Assembly (NCBI RefSeq): GCF_023630255.1 | Contig: NZ_JALPRS010000001.1 | Span: 1,674,001 to 1,738,000 of the forward strand | DNA length: 64,000 bases | Direction of reading: 5' to 3' | From: Pontibacter deserti | Lineage (GTDB): Bacteria > Bacteroidota > Bacteroidia > Cytophagales > Hymenobacteraceae | Part shown: piece after piece, positions 1 to 8,490 of the stretch | Layout of the letters: each line of letters begins with the position of its first letter | Position numbering within the stretch: position 1 is the stretch's first letter | Made by a program: the position numbers and the translations under genes | Notes under the pieces: model-generated | The model's input: only the letters and a program-made list of their open reading frames with translations | Told to the model about the DNA's origin: nothing | Database searches by the model: none

Positions 1-879
1 TTTACCACTCTTATACTTTGCTGCTCCGTCGGAATTTGTTTAGCCCAGACTGATACTACTGCAGTTCCGGTACTATCTGTTGATTCAACCACTACTATAC
101 AAACAACAACACTTCAGACAACAGCACCTGTTACTACAACAGCACCTGTTATGAATGAGGTATTTCGCAGGAACAGTGTTAAAATGAATTTGACTTCTCT
201 AGCATTTAGCAACTATAGCTTCAGCTACGAACGTGCAATTGCTCGCAAAATAACATTGGTTGGTGGTTACAGCTTTACTCCGGAAACGGAAGCCGGCTCT
301 ATTCCATTCATCAGCAAAGCACTGGAAATGGGAGAAGCAGCCACAGAAGATGACAGTGAAGAAGCTCAGGAAATAACAGACATTTTAGAGGATGCCACGG
401 TTTCTTCCAATGCTTTTACTGGTGAGATCAGGTTTTATACCGGTAAAAAGCCTGGTGCCAGAGGCTTTTATGCTTCTGTTTACGGTCGTTATGCTACCTT
501 TAATTTATCTCATATGTATGTGTATGAAGATGATTTAGACTTTGAATACGACCTGCCAATAACAGCAAAAATGAGCGGCTTTGGCGGGGGCGTAATGCTT
601 GGTGCACAGTGGCTTATTGCAAAGAGAGTAACTTTTGACTGGTACATAGTGGGAGGCCACTACGGCAAGCTAACCGGAGACTTCTCGGCTAAAACCGACC
701 TGACGATGATGCCGGAAGGAGACAGAGCAGATCTGGAAGCTGATATTGAAGAGGTATTTACAATCGGAGATAAAAAGTACGTGGATGCCACTGTAAAAGA
801 TAACGGTATGTTTGGTAAAATGAACGGCCCGTTTGCTGGTATCCGCGGACTTGGATTTAATATTGGTATAGCATTTTAA
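1..879 (+). CDS. Outer-membrane beta-barrel protein, DUF3575-like, 5' end cut by the window
   Basis: The frame is open from base 1, and the first ATG at 151 is internal. Bases 1-48 encode a hydrophobic stretch ending CLAQ, the tail of a signal peptide, followed by a Thr-rich linker (TTTIQTTTLQTTAPV). The true start is therefore just upstream of the window. The mature part begins with the NSVKMNLTSLAF...SYERAIARK pattern common in DUF3575-type small barrels, then alternating aromatic strands, an acidic loop near bases 330-400 and a Gly/Phe-rich last strand ending GIAF. It is probably a small outer-membrane barrel exported by Sec. A terminator follows at 958-990, so it ends its transcript. The function is unknown. 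The barrel assignment is fairly secure, the DUF family less so. Confidence 0.7.
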   Translation, partial: FTTLILCCSVGICLAQTDTTAVPVLSVDSTTTIQTTTLQTTAPVTTTAPVMNEVFRRNSVKMNLTSLAFSNYSFSYERAIARKITLVGGYSFTPETEAGSIPFISKALEMGEAATEDDSEEAQEITDILEDATVSSNAFTGEIRFYTGKKPGARGFYASVYGRYATFNLSHMYVYEDDLDFEYDLPITAKMSGFGGGVMLGAQWLIAKRVTFDWYIVGGHYGKLTGDFSAKTDLTMMPEGDRADLEADIEEVFTIGDKKYVDATVKDNGMFGKMNGPFAGIRGLGFNIGIAF

Positions 880-957
880 AGTAGTAAAGGGACCCCAAAC
901 TTTTATACTTTAAGGCTATACATTTGCGCTAACCCAAAACTTTAAACCCTGTAAGCT

Positions 958-990
958 AAAGGCCACCCATAGAGGTGGCCTTTACTTTTT
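958..990 (+). terminator. Rho-independent terminator after the first gene
   Basis: The stem is GGCCACC (961-967) with GGTGGCC (974-980) and a 6-nt loop, extended by flanking AAA/TTT. A T-rich tract (TTTACTTTTT) follows. It lies 79 bp after the stop codon of the barrel gene. Confidence 0.85.
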
Positions 991-1208
991 ATGCGTTTTT
1001 TACGTAGCAAGCTGCTTTTATAAACTGAAGGCAGATCAGCTATACTATACTTCAGTGTTTATTTGTAGCCTAATCAGGCATTAACAGAACACCTGAGCCT
1101 TTGGTTTGCCTCCCTCCTTTTATGCAGCTGTTTATCCTGAAACTTTATGGGTTAGCAGTAGAAATAGATAGGTTCATCTAAAAGATAGTGTACAGGCCCA
1201 ACAGTACC

Positions 1209-1239
1209 TTGCATAACAAAGTACCTTACTATATATTTG
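1209..1239 (+). promoter_or_regulatory. Candidate Bacteroidota promoter for the 1276 gene
   Basis: TATATTTG (1232-1239) matches the Bacteroidota -7 consensus TAnnTTTG exactly. TTG at 1209-1211 lies 20 bp upstream, the usual spacing for the -33 element. The predicted start site near 1245 gives a leader of about 30 nt. Confidence 0.55.
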
Positions 1240-1275
1240 CAGTGTTCATTTAGTACACATTCCTAAAATAAAACT

Positions 1276-3714
1276 ATGAAAAAGATCTACCACCTCCTGC
1301 TACTTATACTGTTCAGCAGCTTTACAGTAAAGACTTATGCTCAGTCTGAAGGTATGCTGACTGGCACCATAGCAGATGACAAGAATCTGAATGTTGGCTT
1401 TGCCAATGTGGCTGTGCTGGATGCAGTTACCTCTGCTGTTGTTACCGGAGCTATTGCTGATATGGATGGTAACTTTAAGATCAAGACTCCGGCAAAAGGC
1501 ACTTACCTGCTTAAAGTAAACAGCCTGGGGTACGTTACTTATCAGAGTGCCGTATTCGAAGTATCTGGTCCGTCTGCCTCTAAAGACTTTGGTAAACTAC
1601 AGCTCAAGTCTGATGCTAAAGTTCTGAAAGAGGTAACCGTACAGGCACTACGGCCAACTATACTTAACGAAGCCGATAAAATGGTAGTAAGTGTTGAAGG
1701 CACAGCACTGGCTACAGGAAGTACAGCTTATGAGGTTCTTGAAAAATCGCCTGGTGTTTGGGTCGATCAGGATGGCAATATAACACTGAACGGCAAAGGG
1801 GGCGTACAGATTCTGCTCAACGGGAAACCATCTTATCTCACTGGTAAAGACCTTCAGAATCTGCTGCAGGGCATGTCTGCCGAAAACCTGAAGGACCTGG
1901 AGATCATAACCAACCCATCCTCTAAGTATGATGCCGAAGGAACATCTGGTATCATCAACATCAACCTGAAAAAGAACCAGCTTTTCGGCCTGAATGGTGG
2001 CGTATATGCCGGCTACCAGTATAACCAGTTACACGCTTATACTTCAGGTGGTAACATCAACCTGAAAAACGGGAAATGGAATACATCTGTAAATGCTGAT
2101 TTTGCGCGCCGACCACGATTCCGTGATGTTGAAACTGCCCGCATTGTTAACAGCAGCACAGGTAAAAAATCACTTACTCAGACAGGCCGTGAAGAGGGCC
2201 GCAGAGTCTCTCCATCCTTACGCCTGGCAACAGATTATGATATAAACGACAACCATAGCGTTGGTATGGTAGCAAACCTGCAGTATTCCGACAACTCTAA
2301 CAGCTTTTATACCAAGGGCTTGTTACGCGATAATACCGCTGCAAACGATACGCTTATAACATCTACAAACACAGCAGGCGGCACTTACTATAACAGCACC
2401 ATTAACCTGCACTATTCTGGTAAGTTAGGAGCAACTGGAACCACTCTTACAGCCGATGTTGATTATGCTACTATCGCTAATGATGATGAAACAGGGTTTA
2501 GCCACAGCTTTGAGCGCATAAACAGCGATGAGCCTACTCAGCTGAACCATTTTGCCACCGAAAATCCGACACATTACGACATTTATTCCGCTAAAACAGA
2601 CTTCGCTAAACAGATCGGTAAAAACGGAAGACTGGAACTGGGGACCAAAATAAGCCACGTGGTATCGGATAACGAATTACGTTTTTATGAGATCAGCGAC
2701 GGCGTACGCACAATAGCCCCGGAGCGCAGCAGCCACTTTATTTTTACGGAAGATATACTGGCAGCTTATACAAACTTCTCAACCAGCATCGGCGAAACAT
2801 GGAAAATTCAGGCAGGGCTACGTGCTGAACAGACACAAGCCGAAGGGGATGCCAAAACCCTGAACCAAATAAACGACAGAAGCTACCTGAACTTTTTCCC
2901 AAGTCTGTTTATACAGCAGCAGGTAAGCGAGAACTACCAGATCGGGTATAAGTATAGCCGTCGTATAAACAGGCCACATTATGGTCACCTGAACCCTTTC
3001 GTTTTCTACATCGACCCGAATACACTGGCAACAGGCAACCCCCACCTGAAACCACAATATACCAACTCTTTTGAGGTGACACAGATGTTCAGAAAGACAT
3101 ATAACCTGGTGTTAGGTTACGCTGTTACCAAAGACTTTATTGGTGAAGTTCCGGTGTACCACAGAGAGAAGAATCTGACCATCTTCGAGCGCCGCAACAT
3201 GGATGACTTTACCAATATAAATGCAACATTAGTAGCTCCAATCCGTGTGAAGCCAGGGAAATGGGAAATAAATAACAATGCTACATTGGCATACCAACAC
3301 TTTACGGTAAAGGTAAACGAGATAACAGAAACTAGCGAGCAGTTAAATTTCAGCGCCCAGAGCAGCCACAACATACTGCTTCCGAAAGGTATGCGCCTTG
3401 AACTTACAGGTGCGTACCAAGGGCCAGGGGTTTACGGATTGTTTGAATTTGCTGATCAGTGGTGGTTAGATGCCGGTTTAAAGCGCTCTTTCCTGGAAGA
3501 TAAGTTAACAGTAACCATGAACGTTACTGACATTTTCAGAAGCCGTGACCTGCGCATAGATACTATGGTTGATGGTAACTCTAATAAAATCAATCAGTAC
3601 CACGGTATGCAAAGTGTTCGTCTGCACCTGCGCTATAACTTTAACAAAGGCAAAGCTTTCGAAAGTAAGAAACGTAATGTTAATCTCGAAGAACTAAACC
3701 GCACAGGTAACTAA
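1276..3714 (+). CDS. Outer membrane beta-barrel family protein (OMP_b-brl_3 type, TonB-receptor-like)
   Basis: The protein has 812 residues. A signal peptide (MKKIYHLLLLILFSSFTVKTYAQ) is followed by a CarboxypepD_reg-like domain at about 25-115, ending in the LKEVTVQA strand. A plug-like segment follows at about 120-235, with GKGGVQILLNGKPSYLTGKDL and SKYDAEGTSGIININLK. A long beta-barrel fills residues 240-790. This layout is that of the Bacteroidota PF14905 family, related to TonB-dependent receptors but usually of unknown cargo. The gene is monocistronic, with its own promoter and a strong terminator at 3743. The basic, Asn-rich tail after the last strand is not a T9SS signal. The substrate cannot be told from the sequence. 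Confidence 0.88.
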   Translation: MKKIYHLLLLILFSSFTVKTYAQSEGMLTGTIADDKNLNVGFANVAVLDAVTSAVVTGAIADMDGNFKIKTPAKGTYLLKVNSLGYVTYQSAVFEVSGPSASKDFGKLQLKSDAKVLKEVTVQALRPTILNEADKMVVSVEGTALATGSTAYEVLEKSPGVWVDQDGNITLNGKGGVQILLNGKPSYLTGKDLQNLLQGMSAENLKDLEIITNPSSKYDAEGTSGIININLKKNQLFGLNGGVYAGYQYNQLHAYTSGGNINLKNGKWNTSVNADFARRPRFRDVETARIVNSSTGKKSLTQTGREEGRRVSPSLRLATDYDINDNHSVGMVANLQYSDNSNSFYTKGLLRDNTAANDTLITSTNTAGGTYYNSTINLHYSGKLGATGTTLTADVDYATIANDDETGFSHSFERINSDEPTQLNHFATENPTHYDIYSAKTDFAKQIGKNGRLELGTKISHVVSDNELRFYEISDGVRTIAPERSSHFIFTEDILAAYTNFSTSIGETWKIQAGLRAEQTQAEGDAKTLNQINDRSYLNFFPSLFIQQQVSENYQIGYKYSRRINRPHYGHLNPFVFYIDPNTLATGNPHLKPQYTNSFEVTQMFRKTYNLVLGYAVTKDFIGEVPVYHREKNLTIFERRNMDDFTNINATLVAPIRVKPGKWEINNNATLAYQHFTVKVNEITETSEQLNFSAQSSHNILLPKGMRLELTGAYQGPGVYGLFEFADQWWLDAGLKRSFLEDKLTVTMNVTDIFRSRDLRIDTMVDGNSNKINQYHGMQSVRLHLRYNFNKGKAFESKKRNVNLEELNRTGN

Positions 3715-4125
3715 AAGTCCGGCTTATATTAAACTTTAAAACCTGACCTTATATGAGAACAAGTATAAGGTCAGTTTTTTTTGCGCCAATAGCTCAGTTT
3801 TGTTTCTGAAGTATAAAGCTTTGAACTCTGTTCTCGCTACTAATAAAAAATAAAATTTTAAGAGTATCAGAAATCTGATTGCACTTCGTTCTAATAAACA
3901 ACTTCCTGTTTAAAGTATAAGCCATTAAAAGATAACCATATTTAATACTAACATTATACTACACCTTTTCAACCTCTATGTAATCAAACTTAGAATGTGG
4001 ATAAATAAAAAGGCGGTTTAAACATATTTTAGCCCACATTTGTACACTTCAATTAAAATATTTTAAAATTTTGTGAACATTTTGGAAAGACTTGGTGTAG
4101 TAGGTGTATAATAACAAATCACAAT
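3715..4125. other. 411-bp AT-rich gap upstream of the cold-shock gene
   Basis: It holds the terminator at 3743-3782 and then about 340 bp of AT-rich sequence. CACATTTG at 4035-4042 is a 7/8 match to TAnnTTTG. If used, it would give a leader of about 75 nt, long enough for the leader regulation typical of cold-shock genes. No clear -33 element was seen, so this promoter is only a candidate. Confidence 0.4.
3743..3782 (+). terminator. Rho-independent terminator
   Basis: CTGACCTTAT (3743-3752) pairs perfectly with ATAAGGTCAG (3765-3774). Eight T residues follow. It ends the outer-membrane barrel transcript. Confidence 0.92.
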
Positions 4126-4317
4126 ATGAATAACGGAACAGTAAAATTCTTCAACAACGAGAAAGGTTTTGGTTTTATCAAGGATGAAAATTCAGACAAA
4201 GAGTATTTTGTACACGTAACTGGATTAGTTGATGAGGTCAGAGAAAATGACAGAGTAACATTTGAATTGCAGGAAGGTAGAAAAGGACTAAACGCTGTAA
4301 ATGTAAAGCGTGCTTAG
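4126..4317 (+). CDS. Cold-shock domain protein (CspA family)
   Basis: At 63 residues this is a complete single cold-shock domain. RNP1 is KGFGFI (14-19) and RNP2 is YFVHVT (27-32). The opening NNGTVKFFNNEKGFG and the closing GLNAVNVKRA are typical. Such proteins bind single-stranded nucleic acid and act as RNA chaperones in the cytoplasm. Here RNP2 reads YFVHVT rather than the usual [VI]FVH, and the loop is ENSDKEY, both normal for Bacteroidota members. The AT-rich upstream region may be a regulatory leader. A strong terminator follows 26 bp after the stop codon. Confidence 0.95.
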   Translation: MNNGTVKFFNNEKGFGFIKDENSDKEYFVHVTGLVDEVRENDRVTFELQEGRKGLNAVNVKRA

Positions 4318-4343
4318 TGTAAAATATAAGTGCAAGCATCAAC

Positions 4344-4375
4344 AAAAAAGGCTTACCAACTGGTAAGCCTTTTTT
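4344..4375. terminator. Bidirectional terminator between csp and the 4393 gene
   Basis: GGCTTACC (4350-4357) pairs with GGTAAGCC (4362-4369) around a 4-nt AACT loop. It is flanked by A6 on one side and T6 on the other. It therefore serves the cold-shock gene on + and the lipoprotein gene on -. Confidence 0.9.
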
Positions 4376-4392
4376 GTTTTATATGAGTTATG

Positions 4393-5196
4393 TTATTCGC
4401 AACTATAAGTATAGGTGGAGTTCTCGGTTGCGCCGTTTGCATACTCTCTGGTAACAGCTGTTGGGTAACCGGCATCGTTATAAGTTATACTTGCATTAAA
4501 TGATTTGAAACCTGCCTGAAATTCGCCTTCCGTAACATTAAAACTGGTCAGGTTACCTGTTAGTAAACCCATCATAGGTAATGTTTCGTCGCGGAATAAA
4601 TAAAGCATATGCATAGCCTGTGTAGGTGTTGGCACTTTTTTGTCGTCTGTAACGAAAGTGGCTTTGTGATGACTCAGGGAATATCCTGATATTTTCTCAA
4701 CACCGCTCATTTTGCCATTGCTGTAAGAATACCGGAAAGTATAGCCTAAAACATCTCCCTCTTCATTTGGTAAATAATGTCTTGTTTCCTCTAACAGCCC
4801 TGTATTGTTATACTGATGAACCAGATAATAAACTTCATACCTGCCCGGCGCAAATTCAAACGTATGGGTCTGTTTTACAACTTGATCTAATGCGTTGTAT
4901 TCACTGGTCCAGGTAGTTTGGTCTAATCTCTCCGAAATTAGTCTCCCCTGAGCATCGTAAGTAAACCGGATGTTCAAAGAATTGGTGTCAGGAGCTGCTA
5001 TACTTGCTAAGCGACCATCTTCATTGTAAGTATAATTTAGTTTATAACTAAAAACACTGCCTTCACTGTTTTTAACTGTAGTAGTGCTAGAAGCCAACCT
5101 GCAATCTTCTTTCGGTTCGGCATCATCAGAACCGAGCTCTAAACAACTTGTAAGGCAAAGAAACAGGGCAAGCAGGTAAAGTAAATTTATTCTCAT
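4393..5196 (-). CDS. Lipoprotein with YD/RHS-like repeats
   Basis: The protein has 267 residues. An N-terminal lipoprotein signal ends in the lipobox LTSC (Cys18). The mature part is built of repeated beta-hairpin units of the YD/RHS type: YNEDGRLASI, YDAQGRLISE, YNALDQVVKQ, YNNTGLLEE and YNDAGYPTAV. Bacteroidota encode many such short secreted lipoproteins, often labelled DUF4595-like, whose role is unknown. It has no C-terminal toxin domain and is far too short for a true Rhs polymorphic toxin. It lies 72 bp downstream of the SpoIIAA-like gene on the same strand and may be co-transcribed with it. The bidirectional terminator at 4344-4375 closes it. Confidence 0.75.
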   Translation of the reverse strand: MRINLLYLLALFLCLTSCLELGSDDAEPKEDCRLASSTTTVKNSEGSVFSYKLNYTYNEDGRLASIAAPDTNSLNIRFTYDAQGRLISERLDQTTWTSEYNALDQVVKQTHTFEFAPGRYEVYYLVHQYNNTGLLEETRHYLPNEEGDVLGYTFRYSYSNGKMSGVEKISGYSLSHHKATFVTDDKKVPTPTQAMHMLYLFRDETLPMMGLLTGNLTSFNVTEGEFQAGFKSFNASITYNDAGYPTAVTREYANGATENSTYTYSCE

Positions 5197-5268
5197 GTAA
5201 AATAATGGATAAGGCAGAAGCTGATTTCTAAAGTATAGTTTCCGTTATAAATATGTGGCCGAAGAAAA

Positions 5269-5682
5269 TCAATTCTCACAAAGCCATTTATAAGCAGATA
5301 GTTCGTCAGAAAAGTTCCGGAATTGATACTGTATACCCAGATTATGGATAGCTTCTTCAGCTGTTTGCACTACTACCGTTTCCCGTGCATTATCTTTAGT
5401 TTCGATACGGGCCATTTTTTCGAGCCGGGTACTCATTAGCTTCTTCGCGAAGTTAAAAATTATAGCTTGGTGATCTTCTCTGCTAATGTCAGCTACGCTG
5501 CTACCACGAGAGTCTACCATCAATCTCTTGATATCGAAATGGCGTAGCGTGTCGATGAGTTTTTTTAAAGAATAGTTGATCTCAGGCATTGTTGCTCCCG
5601 TCAGATCAGGCCAGTTAACTTTTAAGATATCGTGAACAACATCGTAATTCAGTTCAATCAAACCGTCCTTGTGCAGTAACAT
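5269..5682 (-). CDS. STAS/SpoIIAA-like small protein
   Basis: The protein has 137 residues, no signal peptide and no membrane segment. The early strand YDVVHDILKVNWP, the helix-strand IKRLMVDSRGS and the final FSDELSAYKWL resemble the SpoIIAA-like (UspA/STAS-fold) small proteins frequent in Cytophagales, which end in a similar F-x-[DN]-x4-A-x2-WL pattern. These are thought to be cytosolic regulatory or lipid/nucleotide-binding folds, but no reaction is established. Only the fold is suggested here, and it rests on secondary-structure pattern rather than catalytic residues. It is preceded by about 210 bp without genes apart from the protease terminator. Confidence 0.5.
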   Translation of the reverse strand: MLLHKDGLIELNYDVVHDILKVNWPDLTGATMPEINYSLKKLIDTLRHFDIKRLMVDSRGSSVADISREDHQAIIFNFAKKLMSTRLEKMARIETKDNARETVVVQTAEEAIHNLGIQYQFRNFSDELSAYKWLCEN

Positions 5683-5840
5683 ATAGATGACCTTTATAAC
5701 AATAGGTGTAAGTAAAGGTATGAAATAGAATTTACCTGTCAGTTATTTCCGCTGTATTTTCGAAGCATTATACGATACGCATTAACATTGTTTAAAGTAT
5801 AGTTACTACAATTATACTTAGCGTAAAAAACTATAAAATA

Positions 5841-5876
5841 AAAAGCCCCGGCAAGATAAACCTGCCGGGGCTTTTT
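5841..5876 (-). terminator. Terminator of the M57 protease gene
   Basis: AAAAGCCCCGGCA (5841-5853) pairs with TGCCGGGGCTTTT (5863-5875) around a 9-nt loop. On the minus strand a T-run follows the stem. It lies 17 bp past the protease stop codon. Confidence 0.9.
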
Positions 5877-5892
5877 CTATACTAATAGTGGA

Positions 5893-6699
5893 TTAGTACA
5901 GGTAGTTAAGAGCAGTTCTGTCGTTCGAGTTGAAGTAACGGTTCACACCAGATCCGATACAAGCCAACATCCAAGAGTTAGGATCAGCAGTTGTTGGAGT
6001 ACCTGGGATATGAATTGCACCTACAGTAGAAGCACCTTCGTTAGTGTAACCACCACCGCAAGAGTAAGAGCGGTCCATGTAGTCAGTGTGACGGAAACCG
6101 ATGCAGTGACCAAGCTCGTGAGCCAGGATAGTTGCCAGGTAATTGGTACCAGGGTTTGAGCCTAAGTAAGAAGAGTTAACCTGAACTCTGTTGTAAGGGT
6201 TACCACCTGATGGGAAACCAGCTGAAGCCAGGTAAGTAGAACCAGCCGGAGCAGCTGTGAACAATATGTTGTAACCTGAAGATACACGCTGGAAACGCAG
6301 GCGCAGGTTTTCAGCATTGTAACGACGAACAGCTTCATCCACAGCAGCTACATAAGTTGAAGGAAGGCTTGTAGATACTGCTACATAGATCGTACGTGTA
6401 GTAGAACCTACAGTAACAAGGTTTGTTGTACGGTACTGCTCCGACTCACCAACACGTAAAGCCTGTACCATCGTGTTTTCATTCAGGTCTTTGTCAGTTA
6501 GTAGGATATCACCCTCCACCAGGTAACCACCGTCTACTTTTTGTACATTGTTTTTGCTGAAACCAAGCTGCGCGATCTGTGCAAGTGTCATTTCTGATAC
6601 TTCGTTTTTAGCTACAGCTGTTTCTTCTTTCTGCTCGCATGAAGAGAAGAATAAGGTTGCTACCAATGCTGGCAACACGAGTAAATTTTTGATTTTCAT
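5893..6699 (-). CDS. M57 family secreted metalloprotease (HEIGH-type, lipoprotein)
   Basis: The protein has 268 residues. A lipoprotein signal ends in FSSC (Cys21) and is followed by an acidic linker. A pro-region covers about 35-100 and the metzincin catalytic domain about 100-268. The zinc motif HExxHxxGxxH is intact: His194, Glu195, His198, Gly201, His204. SWML near 242-245 is a plausible Met-turn. The family is the 'dual-action HEIGH metallo-peptidase' group of Bacteroidota, surface-anchored or secreted proteases of uncertain substrate. Two Cys residues flank the active site (SYSC, LACI) and may form a disulfide in the periplasm or outside. The gene is monocistronic. Confidence 0.88.
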   Translation of the reverse strand: MKIKNLLVLPALVATLFFSSCEQKEETAVAKNEVSEMTLAQIAQLGFSKNNVQKVDGGYLVEGDILLTDKDLNENTMVQALRVGESEQYRTTNLVTVGSTTRTIYVAVSTSLPSTYVAAVDEAVRRYNAENLRLRFQRVSSGYNILFTAAPAGSTYLASAGFPSGGNPYNRVQVNSSYLGSNPGTNYLATILAHELGHCIGFRHTDYMDRSYSCGGGYTNEGASTVGAIHIPGTPTTADPNSWMLACIGSGVNRYFNSNDRTALNYLY

Positions 6700-7541
6700 A
6701 AATGTTTAGGTGTTAAAGTGAAAAAAATATTAAAAGTGAAACAAATTCCGGTCGTCTCACCTTCGGCTAAGCAAGGTGTTTGTTCTAAGCAGAAGCTTAA
6801 CTGGCTAAAAAGGTGTGCTTAAGTATCTGCAAATTTGTAGGAGCAGCTGCTACAGGTTTACTGGTATAAATGGGCGTAAAACAATAGCTACAGATTTTCT
6901 ACTAAACAAACTTATAGGTAATGTAATACTCTGGAAAGGAAGGTTTTAATACAAAGGTAACATCGTGTTCGAGGCTCTTATAGAGGGTATTAAAGTAACT
7001 TTACAAATAAAGGAATAACACCAATGTTTTAACTTTATAATTCTATAACGTCTAAGTTTTATCCATTCATTAAATGAAAAGGTTTATTTATTCGGCTTTC
7101 AGCCAATAAAAGGGCAACAGTATCATAAACCTAAGATGTATTGTTGTTATACCATTGATTCACAGGGCCTAATCTAGAAGCTTACAATTGTTAAGGAAGA
7201 ATCGCATAGAAAAGTAACATGCTAACATCGGGTATTAAAAAAAATAAATTAAACAGGAGCATAAATTCACTCCAAAAAGTAGCTCCGGCTTCTCTTTGCT
7301 GCTAAAATATTATCTAAGCCTATAAGGAGCTAAGTTAATTAGACTACTACCCACCATCAGGCATAGCTAACAGTTGTTTGATAATGCTATCAAAATGTGG
7401 TTAAGCTATACTTTCTAACTGAATACTTTAACCTGAAGAAGATGTAAATCAGTGCATAAGCAGATATAAAAAATCTGGGCTCCCTAAGCTTTGGTTATCG
7501 AGGGAATTGCGTAATATTAGATAGCTTTTATACTTACCCTT
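6700..7541. other. 842-bp gene-free region
   Basis: This is the longest gap in the window and lies between divergent genes, the protease (-) and the deacetylase (+). It is AT-rich, and I found no ORF, tRNA or strong hairpin. CAAACTTA at 6907-6914 matches the minus-strand -7 consensus but lacks a -33 element at the right distance. The whole stretch could carry a small RNA or promoters that I cannot demonstrate. Confidence 0.5.
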
Positions 7542-8453
7542 ATGCTTACCTTTTTACGCCAGCCACTAGTGCTGTTTACCCTGTTTACAGTTGCAGTCTT
7601 ATCCATCGTGCTTTTACTTTATTCAGTCGCTGCTTCTGCCCCGGATGCTCCTGATAATCAGTTAAAAGTAACCACCGGCAACTCATTACCAGGTACAGCT
7701 GCCCGACTTGCCGAATTAGTTCCTGCCAGAGATACCTCAGCTGCTATACCCGCAGATGCCGCTACTATACTTGCCCGTAAACAAATACCTATACTTTGCT
7801 ACCACCAGCTCCGTAACTGGCGTACCCGTGACTCTGAAATGGCGAAGACATATATTGTAGAAGAAGAGAATTTCCGAAACCAGATAAAGATGCTCGCCGA
7901 CAGTGGCTACCATACCATACTACCGGATGAGCTGTACGATTACCTGGTACATAATAAGCCTTTACCTGAGAAACCTGTTATGCTTACTTTTGATGACACT
8001 AACCTGGATCATTACAAAGTAGCTGCACCGGTACTGGAACAATATGGTTTTAAAGGTGTCTTTTTTGTGATGACGGTATCGCTGGGGAGACCCAACTACA
8101 TGAGCAAAGCGCAGGTAAAAGCCCTCTCCGATTCCGGCCACATCATAGGTTCACATACCTGGGATCACCAGAATGTGAAGAAATATGAGCCTAAGGATTG
8201 GATTACGCAGATAGAAAATCCTTCGCGGCAACTGCAGGAAATTACTGGTAAGCCTGTGCAGTACTTCGCTTACCCTTTTGGTCTTTGGAATGAGCAGGCT
8301 ATCCCTGAGCTCAAGAAGCGAAATTTTAAGGCCGCTTTCCAGTTGGCTACTTCCCGTGATGCTTCTGAGCCACTATTTACTATCCGCCGCATTATTGCCA
8401 GTGGCTACTGGTCGCCAAGGCAGCTGCATAACAGCATGATAAATAGCTTTTAA
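7542..8453 (+). CDS. Membrane-anchored polysaccharide deacetylase (NodB domain, PgaB-like)
   Basis: The protein has 303 residues. A single N-terminal membrane anchor (about 9-29) precedes a 50-residue Ala/Thr/Pro linker. The NodB domain begins at IPILCYHQL (82-90). TFDD (149-152) supplies the catalytic base and metal Asp. The metal-binding His pair is His205 and His209 in SHTWDH. AYPFG (243-247) is the arginine/proline groove motif. The ENFRNQIKMLADSGYHTI segment resembles PgaB-type poly-N-acetylglucosamine deacetylases. It probably removes acetyl groups from an exported polysaccharide in the periplasm. The GT2 polymerase at 9960 and the glycosidase at 8491 fit a small exopolysaccharide locus, although the three are not in one operon. 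The substrate is inferred only. Confidence 0.85.
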   Translation: MLTFLRQPLVLFTLFTVAVLSIVLLLYSVAASAPDAPDNQLKVTTGNSLPGTAARLAELVPARDTSAAIPADAATILARKQIPILCYHQLRNWRTRDSEMAKTYIVEEENFRNQIKMLADSGYHTILPDELYDYLVHNKPLPEKPVMLTFDDTNLDHYKVAAPVLEQYGFKGVFFVMTVSLGRPNYMSKAQVKALSDSGHIIGSHTWDHQNVKKYEPKDWITQIENPSRQLQEITGKPVQYFAYPFGLWNEQAIPELKKRNFKAAFQLATSRDASEPLFTIRRIIASGYWSPRQLHNSMINSF

Positions 8454-8490
8454 TGAAAGTATAGCTTGCAGTTTAAAGTCGTATGATAAA

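Larger units (their letters stand above)
880..1275. other. 396-bp intergenic region
   Basis: It holds the terminator at 958-990 and a candidate promoter at 1209-1239. An imperfect inverted repeat near 1024-1061 (CTGAAG...CTTCAG) lies between them. No ORF with coding character was seen. Confidence 0.6.

Noticed and set aside
4393..5196. Rhs polymorphic toxin
   Set aside because: YD-like repeats are present, but the protein is short, is a lipoprotein, and lacks the Rhs core end motif, a toxin domain and an immunity gene.
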